Assembly: GCF_002095575.1 (NCBI RefSeq)
Contig: NZ_MLJJ01000030.1
Coordinates: forward strand, 1 to 49,028
Length of the DNA: 49,028 bases
Direction of reading: 5' to 3'
DNA from: Pantoea septica
GTDB taxonomy: Bacteria; Pseudomonadota; Gammaproteobacteria; Enterobacterales; Enterobacteriaceae
Shown in pieces: positions 1-11,143 of this stretch (positions are counted from its first letter, which is position 1; each line of letters starts with the position of its first letter). The position numbers and the translations under genes are program-made. A model generated the notes under the pieces. It had not been told where the DNA came from and searched no databases. It worked only from the letters and a program-made list of their open reading frames with translations.

Positions 1-57
1 GTAATGGCCGCTTCGCGTCAACGCCTTTCCGGTAAAAAAGCGGGAAAACGTGACTGA

Positions 58-76
58 TTGCCTGATTTTCAGGCAA
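58..76. other. Small hairpin downstream of yjdC
   Basis: An 8-bp inverted repeat (TTGCCTGA / TCAGGCAA) with a 3-nt loop lies just beyond the yjdC stop codon. Neither strand shows an immediate T-run, so it is at best a weak terminator or a transcript-end stabiliser. Nothing else is recognisable in the first 89 bases. Confidence 0.35.
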
Positions 77-89
77 AAGCGGCAAAACC

Positions 90-671
90 CTAGGCCAGCG
101 CGCCGTTAGCGCGGCACAGCGCGATGCGCAACACATCTTCCGCCAGACGTTTGGCGGTCGCCACGTCCTGCACATTACGCTTCACCAGCAGCTTGCTGAG
201 ACAGCCTTCAAGAATCAACTCAAGCTGGTCCGCCACCATCGTCGGATTATCCAGCCCCAGCTCAACCAGAATGCTGTGCGTGAAGTGCCAGGAAGCCTGT
301 TTTTGCTGTTCGGCAATCTGATGCACCGGCTGATCCGGCTGCGGATAAAAGCTGCAGGCGGCGATGAACAGGCAGCCGGGGAAGCGGCCTTTCTGCACCT
401 GTTCGCTCAGCACATGATAGCGCGCCAGCAGCTTCTGCTCGCCGTCGAGCTGCTCGCTGAGCAACACCTGACGCCGCCAGCTGTCGATCTGCTGCCCGTG
501 ATAGCGCAGCGCATCGTAAAGCATGGCGTCGCTGTCGGGCCAGAGCGCCTCCAGCTGCGCCAGCGTCATGTCGCTGCTGGCAGCCAGCTGCGGTAGTAAT
601 GACGTCGTCGCCGCCAGTCCATTTTTTTCGAGCACATTCAACGCATGCTCGAGTACCTGTTCACGCTGCAA
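90..671 (-). CDS. yjdC: TetR/AcrR-type transcriptional regulator YjdC
   Basis: This 193-residue protein looks like YjdC, a poorly characterised TetR-family regulator. An N-terminal helix-turn-helix segment (about residues 1-45) precedes a helical ligand-sensing half. The middle part, with PGCLFIAAC, matches the E. coli protein as I remember it. I chose a TTG start at 671 because it gives an N-terminus of MQREQVL like E. coli YjdC, and because GAGGAG lies 7 nt upstream. The frame stays open to another TTG at 728 that overlaps the dsbD stop codon, but that would add 19 Arg-rich residues with no counterpart. The gene follows dsbD by 53 bp, a gap holding a small CCGCC/GGCGG hairpin, so it is probably the last gene of the cutA-dsbD transcript. 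The ligand and target genes are unknown. Confidence 0.85.
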   Translation of the reverse strand: MQREQVLEHALNVLEKNGLAATTSLLPQLAASSDMTLAQLEALWPDSDAMLYDALRYHGQQIDSWRRQVLLSEQLDGEQKLLARYHVLSEQVQKGRFPGCLFIAACSFYPQPDQPVHQIAEQQKQASWHFTHSILVELGLDNPTMVADQLELILEGCLSKLLVKRNVQDVATAKRLAEDVLRIALCRANGALA

Positions 672-724
672 ATGACGTCTCCTCTCTGTACGAGTCCGCC
701 TGAGGCGGGGGATTCCAGTGTCGT

Positions 725-2425
725 TCAACGCGCCCGATTCTGCAAATGCGCGAGAAAATCCTCTGCATTAAGGAAACCCGTCACGCGCGAACCGGGGATC
801 TCGCGGCCCTGCGCATCGAAAAACAGAATGGTGGGCAGGCCGAGCACCTGAAGATGCCGCAACAGGGCGTTATCCGAGGCGTTATTCGCGGTGACGTTAG
901 CCTGCAATAGCTGGTAACGGCTTAGCGCCTCACGCACGCCCGGATCGCTAAAGGTATATTTTTCAAACTCTTTGCAGGCTACGCACCAGTCGGCATAAAG
1001 ATCGACCATGGTGACGCGGTCGTTGGCCTGCCGCAGCGCCTCGTCCAGCTGCGGCGCGGAGGCGATACGCTGGAAGGGAAGCTGCGCCGCCGTCTGCGCC
1101 GTGGCGGGCGCGCCCCAGACCCATTCCTGCAAGGGACGTGCGCTAATAAGCGCCGCCGCCAGCATCGCTATCTGTATGAGTCGCCATTTGCCGCCCTGAC
1201 CGCGCAGGCTGCTGCAAAAGGCCCAGGCGAAACAGGCGACGCCCAGCGCGCTCCAGAGCCGCATTCCCCACAGATCGCCCAGCACGCGCTCCAGCAAAAA
1301 CACCGGCAGCGCAAGAATAACGAAGCCGAAACCCTGCTTGACCGTCTGCATCCACGGCCCGCTTTTCGGCAGCAGGCGGTTGCCGAACATCGTCACCACA
1401 ATCAGCGGCAGGCCCATGCCCATGGCGTAGAGCCACAGCGTGCCCGCGCCAGCCCAGAGATTACCGCTCTGGGCGATGTAGAGCAGAATGGCGCTGAGCG
1501 GTGCGGTGGTGCAGGGCGAGCAGATTAACCCCGCCAGCGCGCCCATCAGGAAAACGCCGGGTAGCGATCCGCCCTGCTGGCGGTTGCTCCATAACGTCAG
1601 GCGCGTCTGGACGCTGGCGGGAAGCTGCAGCTGGAACAGGCCGAACATCGACAGCGCCAGCAGAGTGAAGATCAGCGACAGGCCGATCAGCACATAAGGA
1701 TGCTGCAGCGCCGCCTGAAAGCGCAGGCCTGCCGCCGCGACCACGACGCCCAGCAGCGTATAGGTGAGCGCCATGCCCAGCACGTAGATCAAGGCGAGGC
1801 TAAACAGCCGCAGCAAAGCGCCGCTGCGCTGGCCGCCGAGGATAATCCCGGCAATCAGCGGATACATCGGCAGCACGCAGGGCGTAAAGGCGACGCCGAT
1901 GCCGATCAGCAGCGCCCAGAGCGGCGAGAAGGGCAGCGGCGCGGCTGGCGCGGGCTGAACGCTGGCCGCTGGCGACGTCGCGCCAGCGGCCACCGGCGTT
2001 AGCGGAATGGTGCGCGTCTCGGGCGGATAGCAGAAGCCCGCCGCCGCGCAGCCCTGCCAGGTCACGATGAGGCTGGCGCCGCTGGCGGCCTGGCGCAGCT
2101 GCACCGGCACCTGAAGATCCTGCGAATAGATTTCGCTTTTGCCGTAGAACTCATCCTCATGCGGCTGCCCTGGCGGCAGCGCCACCGGCGCCATTTGCGC
2201 CTGCTGCGCGCTGACATGAATCTGCTGGCGGTAAAGGTAGTAGCCCTCTTTGACCTTCCAGCTGAGCGTCAGCTGCCGGCCCTGCTGGCTGAAATCGAAA
2301 GCAAACGCCTGGTCCACGGGGACAAAGCGGCTGGTGGCGTGAGGGGAGAAAATCGACGCCTGCGTCGGCAGCGTGATAAACAGCGCCAGCGCGAAGGCGA
2401 TCAGGCAAGAGATGCGTGCAGCCAT
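725..2425 (-). CDS. dsbD: Thiol:disulfide interchange protein DsbD
   Basis: DsbD carries electrons from cytoplasmic thioredoxin across the inner membrane to periplasmic DsbC, DsbG and CcmG. The 566-residue product has a signal peptide (about 1-23). A periplasmic alpha domain follows with the cysteine pair C126/C132. The polytopic beta domain (about 165-430) has its redox cysteines at C183 (TPCVLPMYP) and C302/C305 (CSPCTTAPL). A C-terminal thioredoxin-like gamma domain carries WCVAC (C481/C484). All six cysteines of the relay are therefore present, and the length is within one residue of the E. coli protein. The start overlaps the 3' end of cutA by 25 bp, so translation is probably coupled. 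It lies upstream of yjdC in the same direction. Confidence 0.97.
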   Translation of the reverse strand: MAARISCLIAFALALFITLPTQASIFSPHATSRFVPVDQAFAFDFSQQGRQLTLSWKVKEGYYLYRQQIHVSAQQAQMAPVALPPGQPHEDEFYGKSEIYSQDLQVPVQLRQAASGASLIVTWQGCAAAGFCYPPETRTIPLTPVAAGATSPAASVQPAPAAPLPFSPLWALLIGIGVAFTPCVLPMYPLIAGIILGGQRSGALLRLFSLALIYVLGMALTYTLLGVVVAAAGLRFQAALQHPYVLIGLSLIFTLLALSMFGLFQLQLPASVQTRLTLWSNRQQGGSLPGVFLMGALAGLICSPCTTAPLSAILLYIAQSGNLWAGAGTLWLYAMGMGLPLIVVTMFGNRLLPKSGPWMQTVKQGFGFVILALPVFLLERVLGDLWGMRLWSALGVACFAWAFCSSLRGQGGKWRLIQIAMLAAALISARPLQEWVWGAPATAQTAAQLPFQRIASAPQLDEALRQANDRVTMVDLYADWCVACKEFEKYTFSDPGVREALSRYQLLQANVTANNASDNALLRHLQVLGLPTILFFDAQGREIPGSRVTGFLNAEDFLAHLQNRAR

Positions 2426-2715
2426 GACAAGTATTCACTGTCTCCATGTTGAACCGGTAGCGCCAGCAGTTCGGGCACCTCAAAAGGGTGTTCGCGCTTC
2501 AACAGATCCATTAGCGCCTGCTGGTGCGTCGTACTGCTTTTTAACAGCAGCTGAACTTCGCTGGCCTGCTCCAGCTTGCCCTGCCAGACGTAAAGCGACG
2601 TGGCGCCGGGCAGCAGCGTGACGCAGGCGGCGAGCTTCGCCTCCAGCGCCAGGGCGGCCAGCCTCTGCGCGCAGGCTTCATCCGGCGCGGTACAAAGAAT
2701 CACAACGGCGTTCAT
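2401..2715 (-). CDS. cutA: Divalent-cation tolerance protein CutA
   Basis: A 104-residue CutA1-family protein, a small, very stable trimer of ferredoxin-like fold linked genetically to copper and divalent metal tolerance; its biochemical role is unsettled. The sequence shows the family pattern: an N-terminal strand with CTAPDE, the conserved [10 protein letters not shown] segment around residues 29-38, and HPFEVPE with a C-terminal WLHASL helix. The protein is slightly shorter than the E. coli form (112 residues) at the N-terminus. It overlaps the dsbD start by 25 bp, an arrangement also found in E. coli. It follows dcuA after 75 bp. Confidence 0.93.
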   Translation of the reverse strand: MNAVVILCTAPDEACAQRLAALALEAKLAACVTLLPGATSLYVWQGKLEQASEVQLLLKSSTTHQQALMDLLKREHPFEVPELLALPVQHGDSEYLSWLHASLA

Positions 2716-2790
2716 CCTGTGGCTCCTGTTGCGGAAAGCGACGATGATAGCACGCTCGCCGCGCCTCAGGCTTTACCGGTTGTAACAGCC

Positions 2791-4092
2791 CTACAGCACC
2801 AGGCCGCCGATCAAAAAGCCGAACAGCACCGACAGCGCGATCGCCAGCACGCCCGGCACGATAAAGGCGTGGTTAAAGACATATTTGCCGATGCGCGTCG
2901 AGCCGGTGTCGTCCATTTCCACCGCCGCCAGCAGCGTCGGATAGGTCGGCAGCACGAACAGCGCGGAAACGGCGGCGAAGGAGGCGATGGCGGTATGCGG
3001 CGACACGCCCAGCAGCAGCGCGGCGGGCATTAGCGCCTTGGCGGTGGCCGCCTGCGAATAGAGCAGCATCGAGGCGAAAAAGAGCGCTACCGCCAGCAGC
3101 CAGGGCGCCTGCTGCAGCAAGTCGCCCGCCAGCTGCTGGATCTCGCCGATATGCGCTTTGACGAAGGTATCGCCGAGCCAGGCGACGCCCATCACGCAGA
3201 CGCAGGCGCTCATGCCAGACTTGAAGGTGCTGGCGCTGAGGATGGCGCTGGTGTCGATTTTGCAGCTCAGCGAGATGAGCGTGGCGATGGTCAGCATAAA
3301 CACCACAATCGCTTCGTTGCGCGGCAGCGGCGGGTCGGCAATCAGGCCTACGCCGTCGCTGATTGCGGTGGCGTAGAGCACCACGGCGGCGATGCCGATC
3401 AGAAACAGCAGCACCGACCGCCTGGCGCCGGGCTTCTCTTCATAGCGGCTTGCTCCGCGTAGCTTCACTTCGCCTTTGGCGAGGCGCGCCTGATAGACCT
3501 CGTCTTCATGCAGTTCCTTGCCGAGGAAGTTGGTGACCAGCGCGGCGAGAAACAGGCCGATCATCGTCGAAGGAATGGCGATCGCCAGCAGGGCGATATA
3601 GCCGACGCCGCGCGGCTCCAGCAGCGAAGCGAAGAAAACCACTGCGGCGGAGAGCGGCGAGGCGGTAATGGCAATTTGCGAGGCGACCACGGCGATAGAG
3701 AGCGGGCGCGACGGGCGCACGCCTTGCTCTTTCGCCACTTCGGCAATCACCGGTAGCGTCGAGAAGGCGGTATGGCCGGTGCCCGCCAGCAGCGTCATCA
3801 TATAGGTTACCAGCGGCGCCAGCAGCGTGACGTAGCGCGGATGGCGGCGCAGTAGCCGTTCCGCCAGGCTGACCAGATAATCCATGCCGCCCGCGACCTG
3901 CATCGCAGCGATGGCGGCGATCACCGCCATAATAATTTCAATCACGTCAAAGGGGATGGCGCCGGGCTTCAGCCCGCAGATCAGCGTCAGCGCCAGCACG
4001 CCCAGCCCGCCCGCGAATCCGATACCGATACCGCCCAGACGCGCGCCCAACCAGATCGCCAGCAGGACGATCGCTAATTCAACGACGATCAT
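2791..4092 (-). CDS. dcuA: Anaerobic C4-dicarboxylate transporter DcuA
   Basis: A 433-residue inner-membrane carrier of the DcuA/DcuB family, which exchanges or takes up aspartate, fumarate, malate and succinate. The protein is hydrophobic throughout, with about ten membrane segments. It carries the DcuA-like stretches AGTGHTAFSTLPV (about 102-114), QIAITASPLSAAVVF, and LPTYPTLLAAVEMDDTG near the C-terminus. GAGGTGACG precedes the ATG. It follows aspA downstream of a strong hairpin, as in E. coli, where aspA and dcuA are partly co-transcribed. In E. coli it feeds fumarate respiration. Here the frd genes are missing from their usual place, so its main role may be aspartate/fumarate exchange for nitrogen supply (inference). 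Confidence 0.96.
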   Translation of the reverse strand: MIVVELAIVLLAIWLGARLGGIGIGFAGGLGVLALTLICGLKPGAIPFDVIEIIMAVIAAIAAMQVAGGMDYLVSLAERLLRRHPRYVTLLAPLVTYMMTLLAGTGHTAFSTLPVIAEVAKEQGVRPSRPLSIAVVASQIAITASPLSAAVVFFASLLEPRGVGYIALLAIAIPSTMIGLFLAALVTNFLGKELHEDEVYQARLAKGEVKLRGASRYEEKPGARRSVLLFLIGIAAVVLYATAISDGVGLIADPPLPRNEAIVVFMLTIATLISLSCKIDTSAILSASTFKSGMSACVCVMGVAWLGDTFVKAHIGEIQQLAGDLLQQAPWLLAVALFFASMLLYSQAATAKALMPAALLLGVSPHTAIASFAAVSALFVLPTYPTLLAAVEMDDTGSTRIGKYVFNHAFIVPGVLAIALSVLFGFLIGGLVL

Positions 4093-4138
4093 TCGTCACC
4101 TCATGAGAGTGAGAAAAAGAGCCGGTTATGTACCAAAT

Positions 4139-4176
4139 AAAAAGGCGCGCCGTGTTGATCGCGGCGCGCCTTTTTT
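4139..4176. terminator. Intrinsic terminator between aspA and dcuA
   Basis: A 9-bp GC stem (GGCGCGCCG / CGGCGCGCC, arms 4144-4152 and 4162-4170) is extended by A/T pairs and flanked by an A-run and a T-run. It can terminate in either direction. On the minus strand it sits between aspA and dcuA and probably reduces rather than abolishes read-through. Confidence 0.85.
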
Positions 4177-4194
4177 ATCATTGTGAAAATTGAC

Positions 4195-5631
4195 CTACTG
4201 TTCGTTTTCGTCAGTGTAGCGACGCGCCTTGTAGACCGGGTACATCAGGTTCTGCACCGAGAAGATATCGTCCAGCTCGCTTTCGGTCAGCAGGCCGCGC
4301 TCCAGCACTACTTCACGCACGCTTTTACCGGTCTCCGCGCAAATTTTGCCGACGATATCGCCATTGTGATGGCCAATGTACGGGTTGAGGTAGGTCACGA
4401 TGCCGATAGAGTTGAACACGTAGGCTTCGCACACCGCTTTGTTGGCGGTGATGCCGTTAACGCATTTTTCCAGCAGGTTGTAGCAGGCGTTGGTCAGGAT
4501 GCTGATCGACTCGAACAGCGCCTGGCCGATCACCGGCTCCATCACGTTGAGCTGCAGCTGACCCGCCTCCGCCGCCATGGTTAAGGTGGTGTCGTTGCCG
4601 ATCACCTTGAAGCAAACCTGGTTCACCACTTCCGGCACCACCGGGTTGACCTTGGCGGGCATAATCGAGGAGCCCGCCTGCAGTTCCGGCAGGTTGATCT
4701 CGTTTAGGCCCGCGCGCGGGCCGGAAGAGAGCAGGCGGAGGTCGTTGCAGATCTTCGACAGCTTCACTGCCAGTCGCTTCAGCGACGAGTGCACCATCAC
4801 GTAGGCGCCGCAGTCAGAGGTCGCTTCGATCAGATCTTCCGCCGGCACCACCGGCAGATTGCTCACCTCGGCGAGACGCTGAACCGCCAGCTGCTGATAG
4901 CCGTCCGGCGTGTTGAGGCGCGTGCCGATCGCCGTGGCGCCCAGGTTCACCTCCAGCAGCAGCTCGGCGGTGCGCAGAATGCTGCGCGTCTCTTCGTTCA
5001 GCAGCACGTGGAAAGCGTGGAACTCCTGGCCGAGCGTCATCGGCACCGCGTCCTGCAGCTGGGTGCGCCCCATCTTGAGAATGGTCTCAAACTCCGCCGC
5101 CTTGCGCTCAAAGCCTTCGCCCAGCTCTTTGATCGCGTCCAGCAGCTTCAGAATCGAGCTGTAGACCGCGATGCGGAAGCCGGTGGGATAGGCGTCGTTG
5201 GTAGACTGGCATTTATTGACGTGATCGTTCGGGTTGAGGAACTGGTATTCGCCTTTCTGATGGCCCATCAGCTCCAGCCCGATATTGGCCAGCACTTCGT
5301 TGGTGTTCATGTTGACCGAGGTGCCTGCGCCGCCCTGATAGACGTCGACCGGAAACTGATCCATGCATTTGCCGTTGTTCAGCACCTCGTCGCAGGCCTG
5401 AATAATAGTGTTGGCGATATTGCGCGGAATGGTTTGCAGCTCTTTGTTGGCGAGCGCGGCGGCTTTTTTCACCATCACCATGCCGCGGACGAATTCGGGG
5501 ATGTCGCTGATTTTACTGTTGCTGATACGGAAATTTTCAATCGCACGCAGAGTATGAACGCCGTAGTAGGCATCGGCGGGGACTTCACGCATGCCTAGCA
5601 GGTCTTCTTCGATACGAATGTTGTTCGCCAT
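4195..5631 (-). CDS. aspA: Aspartate ammonia-lyase AspA
   Basis: AspA deaminates L-aspartate to fumarate and ammonia in the cytoplasm as a homotetramer. The 478-residue product matches the E. coli length exactly if started at ATG 5631 ([10 protein letters not shown]); GAAGG lies upstream. A longer frame reaching 5670 adds 13 residues not present in the family. Visible signatures are [14 protein letters not shown] residues near 140, the [11 protein letters not shown] signature loop of the fumarase/aspartase superfamily (about 317-327) and GHHNGD toward the C-terminus. The pairing with dcuA gives an aspartate-in, fumarate/succinate-out module. A CRP-type box lies about 200 bp upstream. Confidence 0.98.
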   Translation of the reverse strand: MANNIRIEEDLLGMREVPADAYYGVHTLRAIENFRISNSKISDIPEFVRGMVMVKKAAALANKELQTIPRNIANTIIQACDEVLNNGKCMDQFPVDVYQGGAGTSVNMNTNEVLANIGLELMGHQKGEYQFLNPNDHVNKCQSTNDAYPTGFRIAVYSSILKLLDAIKELGEGFERKAAEFETILKMGRTQLQDAVPMTLGQEFHAFHVLLNEETRSILRTAELLLEVNLGATAIGTRLNTPDGYQQLAVQRLAEVSNLPVVPAEDLIEATSDCGAYVMVHSSLKRLAVKLSKICNDLRLLSSGPRAGLNEINLPELQAGSSIMPAKVNPVVPEVVNQVCFKVIGNDTTLTMAAEAGQLQLNVMEPVIGQALFESISILTNACYNLLEKCVNGITANKAVCEAYVFNSIGIVTYLNPYIGHHNGDIVGKICAETGKSVREVVLERGLLTESELDDIFSVQNLMYPVYKARRYTDENEQ

Positions 5632-5800
5632 GATAACCTTCTTGTTATTGGCCGCTTGCGCTGGCGCCATCCATCACAGGTGATGTGTTGATTTGTCGTG
5701 GAAAGCCGGAGCCGACAGTGTATCCGCCTCGTCACCGGCGCGCACGATCATATGCTGCCGCCGGGCTAAAGCGCGAGCCTGGAGACGTATCCATGCATCA

Positions 5801-5840
5801 ATTATCGCTGTAATAACCACGATATGTGAGATTGCGCACA
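5801..5840 (-). promoter_or_regulatory. Candidate aspA promoter with CRP box
   Basis: TGTGAGATTGCGCACA (5825-5840) is one base off the TGTGA-N6-TCACA consensus for CRP. Reading on the minus strand toward aspA, GATAAT (5806-5801) could be the -10. The box would then be centred about 39 bp upstream of the predicted start, close to the class II CRP position. E. coli aspA is CRP-activated (established knowledge). The exact start site is inferred. The rest of 5632-5978 holds only the fxsA leader. Confidence 0.55.
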
Positions 5841-5978
5841 AATTTAACCCTACTGTAAATATTTGAAAACAGCGGTTGAATTAGCGTTACGGCAGGCCCA
5901 TCTCATAGCCAGGCCGTCTAAAACGGCGTTTACCGCTGCCTGCCTGACGCAGAGCAGCCCGACTAAAAGGAGAATACG

Positions 5979-6437
5979 GTGCGCTGGTTACCGTTAATCA
6001 TTATTTTTGCGCTCGCCTGGATTGAGATCACCCTGTTTATTCAGGTGGCTCACGCGCTGGGCGTATTGCTGACCATGCTGCTGGTGATCTTCACCTCGGC
6101 GATCGGCGTGTCGCTGGTGAAAAACCAGGGCATGAAAAACTTTATGCTGATGCAGGAGAAGCTGGCGCGCAACGAGAGCCCGGCCGAAGAGATGATTAAA
6201 AGCGTATCGCTGATCATCGCGGGCTTTCTGCTGCTGCTGCCTGGCTTCTTTACCGACTTCCTCGGCCTGCTGCTGTTGCTGCCGCCGGTGCAAAAACATC
6301 TGACCCTGAAGCTGATGCCGCACCTGCGCGTCTGGCGCGGGCCAGGCGCCGGCCCGGACAGCGGATTTACCGTGGATGGGGAGTATGAACGCAAGGATAG
6401 CGATCGCATCGGCCATGACGACCGCCACGATCGCTAA
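5979..6437 (+). CDS. fxsA: FxsA-family membrane protein
   Basis: A 152-residue small membrane protein of the FxsA family. In E. coli its overproduction relieves exclusion of phage T7 by the F plasmid; its normal role is unknown. The sequence has three or four hydrophobic stretches in the first 110 residues and a charged, Asp/Arg/His-rich cytoplasmic tail. The start is GTG at 5979, preceded by AAGGAG with a 7-nt spacing. The presumed leader contains an inverted repeat, GGCAGGC (5891-5897) with GCCTGCC (5938-5944), whose function is unknown. It lies directly upstream of groS-groL, as in other enterobacteria. Confidence 0.92.
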   Translation: MRWLPLIIIFALAWIEITLFIQVAHALGVLLTMLLVIFTSAIGVSLVKNQGMKNFMLMQEKLARNESPAEEMIKSVSLIIAGFLLLLPGFFTDFLGLLLLLPPVQKHLTLKLMPHLRVWRGPGAGPDSGFTVDGEYERKDSDRIGHDDRHDR

Positions 6438-6558
6438 GCGCGGGCAGAAGAGAAGCGTGACCTGAGCGTCGCGCTTTTTTATGGCCGAGGCAAAAGCGGC
6501 CTTTCGCGCAAAAAATGGGCAGTTGTCATAGGCAGGTAAAAAAATTGTCCTGCTGCCC

Positions 6559-6587
6559 CTTGAAAGCCATTTTGACCGACCCTATCT
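6559..6587 (+). promoter_or_regulatory. Sigma-32 (heat-shock) promoter of groSL
   Basis: CTTGAAA (6559-6565) and CCCTATCT (6580-6587) are separated by 14 bp. This fits the RpoH consensus CTTGAAA-N13-15-CCCCATnT well. It lies about 85 bp before groS. No CIRCE operator is present, as expected in this order. Confidence 0.8.
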
Positions 6588-6644
6588 CTTGCACCACGAG
6601 GCCGGAAGCCCTGCAGCCCGGCGTTCAACCCAAAAACTGAATGA

Positions 6645-6965
<321 letters not shown>

Positions 6966-6998
6966 TTACGCGGAACTCACTGAACGAAACGAATTTAA

Positions 6999-8660
<1,662 letters not shown>

Positions 8661-8684
8661 TTGCCCTGACGCTTTTGCTATCTG

Positions 8685-8723
8685 AAAAACCCCCGATCGG
8701 AAACGGTCGGGGGTTTTTCTTTT
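8685..8723 (+). terminator. Intrinsic terminator of groSL
   Basis: A 12-bp perfect stem AAAAACCCCCGA / TCGGGGGTTTTT (8685-8696, 8707-8718) is followed by a T-rich tail, 25 bp after the groL stop. Confidence 0.93.
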
Positions 8724-8855
8724 GCAGATGAAAAGGGTATAAGTAAGGGCGCAATACTTCGGCTTTGCGGGTTCAGGGCAATGAATGTTCAGAAAAAAGA
8801 GATACTTTTCTGCTACGCTGCCGCCCGATACTGATGATAATAAATGGGGATTACA

Positions 8856-9212
8856 ATGCGGATTAACCTCTTGCTCGGACTGGCGGTCGGTACCTTGTTG
8901 CTGGCGGGATGCAGCAGCTCTCATCAGCTGAGCGCTGGCGGCGAACGTGTCACCTTCACCGATCAACAACCGGGCAGCGACTGTCAGCTTCTGGGTAACG
9001 TCACGGGTTCACAGAGTAACTGGCTGAGCGGTTCGGGCGGCGAGGGCAGCTCGCTGCGCGGCGCGGCCAACGATCTGCGCAACCGCGCGGCGGAAATGGG
9101 CGGCAATGTGATTTACGGCGCGACCAGCCCGACGCAAAACCTGTGGTCCGCTTTCGCGCCTCTGGACAGCAAAATGAACGGGCAGGTCTATAAATGCCCG
9201 GCGAAAGCCTGA
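8856..9212 (+). CDS. yjeI: Lipoprotein YjeI (DUF4156 family)
   Basis: A 118-residue predicted lipoprotein of unknown function. Its signal peptide ends in the lipobox LLAGC with Cys19, so it is expected to be acylated and anchored in an envelope membrane. The mature part contains SNWLSG, RGAANDLRN and GGNVIYG stretches, which match YjeI/DUF4156 as I recall it, and two more cysteines (in SDCQL and YKCP). I start it at ATG 8856, preceded by GGGG at 7-nt spacing, rather than at 8844. The gene keeps its E. coli place between groL and epmB. It has its own terminator, so it is probably a single-gene unit. Confidence 0.85.
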   Translation: MRINLLLGLAVGTLLLAGCSSSHQLSAGGERVTFTDQQPGSDCQLLGNVTGSQSNWLSGSGGEGSSLRGAANDLRNRAAEMGGNVIYGATSPTQNLWSAFAPLDSKMNGQVYKCPAKA

Positions 9213-9233
9213 TCGTCTTTGCCATTCTGTTGA

Positions 9234-9265
9234 TAACGGCCGGTTTTTACCGGCCGTTAATTTTT
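9234..9265. terminator. Terminator between yjeI and epmB
   Basis: An 11-bp stem TAACGGCCGGT / ACCGGCCGTTA (9234-9244, 9249-9259) has a TTTT loop and is followed by ATTTTT. It lies between convergent genes and probably serves yjeI, perhaps both. Confidence 0.85.
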
Positions 9266-9285
9266 GTGGGCGGGAGGTTGGCACG

Positions 9286-10314
9286 CTACTCCTGACGCAG
9301 CTGCAGGTCGAGCGGCGTTTTGCTCGGCTCGCCGCCAATCTCTCGCGCCAGCTTCGGCACCATATAGCCGGACACCTGCGTCAGCAGCGTGCGCACCAGC
9401 GCGCGGGCCTCTTCATCGGAGACGTAAAAGTGCGCTGCGCCCTGCACCTTATCCAGAACGTGCAGGTAGTAAGGAAGAATGCCCGCGTCGAACAGTGCGT
9501 TGCTGAGATCGGCGAGCGCCTGGGCGTCGTTATTGACGCCGCGCAGCAGCACGCTCTGGTTAAGCAAGGTAACCCCGGCGCGCTTCAGCTGCTGCATCGC
9601 GGCCGCCAGCGAGGCGTCGATCTCCTGCGCATGGTTGATATGGGTCACCATCAATACCTGCAGGCGCGTTTCCGCCAGCATCTGGCACAGTCCATCTGTA
9701 ATGCGCGCCGGAATAACCACTGGCAGACGGCTGTGGATACGCAGTCGTTTCAGATGGGGAATCTGCGCCAGCGCGTCAATTAGCCACGTCAGTTCATGAT
9801 CTTTCGCCATCAGCGGATCGCCGCCGGAGAAGATGATTTCGTCCAGTTCGGGATGGGCGGCGATATAGTCGATAGCCGTTTGCCAGCTGCGCTTGTTGCC
9901 GGGGTTATCCTGATAGGGAAAATGACGGCGGAAGCAGTAGCGGCAGTTGACCGCGCAGCCGCCTTTGACCAGCAGCAGCGCGCGGTTTCTGTACTTATGC
10001 AATAAGCCCGGCACCACGCTGCTCTGCTCGTCAAGCGGATCGGCGCTGTAGCCCGGCGCCTGGATAAACTCCTCGCGCTGGGTAAGCACCTGCAGCAGAA
10101 GGGGATCCTGCGCATCGCCCGGCTTCATGCGCGCGATAAAGGCGCGCGGCACGCGCAGCGCGAAAAGCTGACGGGCGTCACGGCCAGCGGCCAGTTCCGC
10201 ATGGTTTTCAAGGCCTAAAAGTCGCAGTAATTCATCAGGTTCGGTGACAACATCAGCAAGTTGCTGCAACCAATCTTCTCTGGAAGGGGGTTTTAGGGTT
10301 ACAATGTGTGCCAT
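9286..10314 (-). CDS. epmB: EF-P beta-lysylation protein EpmB (lysine 2,3-aminomutase)
   Basis: EpmB is a radical-SAM, PLP-dependent aminomutase that turns (S)-alpha-lysine into (R)-beta-lysine, which EpmA then attaches to elongation factor P. The 342-residue protein has the CxxxCxxC iron-sulfur motif at C120/C124/C127 (CAVNCRYC), followed by FRRHFPY. It also has [10 protein letters not shown] and [11 protein letters not shown] segments typical of the lysine aminomutase family. The length equals that of E. coli. It is divergent from efp, with only 41 bp between the two start codons, so the two promoters must overlap the opposing genes or each other. Confidence 0.97.
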   Translation of the reverse strand: MAHIVTLKPPSREDWLQQLADVVTEPDELLRLLGLENHAELAAGRDARQLFALRVPRAFIARMKPGDAQDPLLLQVLTQREEFIQAPGYSADPLDEQSSVVPGLLHKYRNRALLLVKGGCAVNCRYCFRRHFPYQDNPGNKRSWQTAIDYIAAHPELDEIIFSGGDPLMAKDHELTWLIDALAQIPHLKRLRIHSRLPVVIPARITDGLCQMLAETRLQVLMVTHINHAQEIDASLAAAMQQLKRAGVTLLNQSVLLRGVNNDAQALADLSNALFDAGILPYYLHVLDKVQGAAHFYVSDEEARALVRTLLTQVSGYMVPKLAREIGGEPSKTPLDLQLRQE

Positions 10315-10355
10315 TTTTTTGGCTATTACCAGTTCAATATTTACAGAGGGCCTTT

Positions 10356-10922
10356 ATGGCGACTTATCTTAGCAACGATTTTCGTTCCGGTCTTAAAATC
10401 ATGTTCGAAGGCGAGCCTTACGCCATCGAATCCAGTGAATTCGTTAAGCCAGGTAAAGGCCAGGCATTCGCACGCGTAAAAATGCGTCGTCTGCTGACCG
10501 GTACGCGCGTTGAGAAAACCTTCAAGTCTACCGACTCAGCTGAAGGCGCAGACGTTATCGATATGACGCTGCAGTACTCCTATAACGACGGCGACTTCTT
10601 CTACTTTATGCACCCGGAAACCTTCGAGCAGTATCAGGTTGAGTCGAAAGTGCTGGAAGACGTGCAGAAATGGCTGCAGGACAGCGCAGAGTGTATCGTT
10701 ACTCTGTGGAACAACAAAGCCATCGCCGTTCAGGCGCCGAACTTTATCGAAGCGGAAGTGATTGAAACCGATCCGGGCCTGAAAGGCGATACCGCTGGCA
10801 CCGGCGGCAAGCCTGCTAAACTGGCGACCGGCGCCGTGGTTAAAGTGCCGCTGTTCGTTCAGATCGGCGAAGTGGTTAAAGTCGATACCCGCTCCGGCGA
10901 ATACGTTTCACGCGTAAAATAA
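10356..10922 (+). CDS. efp: Translation elongation factor P
   Basis: EF-P relieves ribosome stalling at consecutive prolines. The 188-residue product has the three beta-barrel domains of the family. Lys34 sits in the loop VKPGKGQAF, which is the residue modified by EpmA/EpmB (established for E. coli). I use ATG 10356 (MATYLSNDF), preceded by AGAGGG, not the in-frame codon at 10308. Residues about 65-120 (for example [17 protein letters not shown]) differ more from E. coli than the ends do. The modifying enzymes are encoded on either side: epmB divergently, and epmA about 1 kb downstream. Confidence 0.98.
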   Translation: MATYLSNDFRSGLKIMFEGEPYAIESSEFVKPGKGQAFARVKMRRLLTGTRVEKTFKSTDSAEGADVIDMTLQYSYNDGDFFYFMHPETFEQYQVESKVLEDVQKWLQDSAECIVTLWNNKAIAVQAPNFIEAEVIETDPGLKGDTAGTGGKPAKLATGAVVKVPLFVQIGEVVKVDTRSGEYVSRVK

Positions 10923-10927
10923 GTGCG

Positions 10928-10955
10928 AAGGCGCATCCAGGGATGCGCCTTTTTC
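10928..10955 (+). terminator. Intrinsic terminator of efp
   Basis: An 11-bp stem AAGGCGCATCC / GGATGCGCCTT (10928-10938, 10941-10951), 2-nt loop as drawn, followed by TTTT, right after the efp stop. Confidence 0.9.
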
Positions 10956-11093
10956 ATCTTCTCGCGCCTGCAATACTTTTCACGGCTGCGGCGAAGAGGC
11001 TTCCCACCCTGGCGGCGCCGTTCCACGCGCGGCAAAATAGTCCCGCTCGATAACCTTTTTTCTGTGCCTTTCAGTACGTTTGGCCATAAGCGG

Positions 11094-11105
11094 TCTATGC
11101 TTAAA
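11094..11105 (+). promoter_or_regulatory. Sigma-S-like -10 element before the entericidin gene
   Basis: TCTATGCTTAAA fits the extended -10 preferred by RpoS (KCTAYRCTTAA) and lies about 38 bp before the start codon. No good -35 hexamer is visible. E. coli ecnB is RpoS-dependent (established knowledge). Confidence 0.55.
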
Positions 11106-11143
11106 GCGCTGTACTTGACTGCAACCACAAAAAGGATATTGCC

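Noticed and set aside
10956..11143. Possible extra gene between efp and ecnB
   Set aside because: The plus-strand frame starting at 10923 has no ribosome-binding site, begins at the efp stop and contains the efp terminator; the sequence only holds the ecnB promoter.
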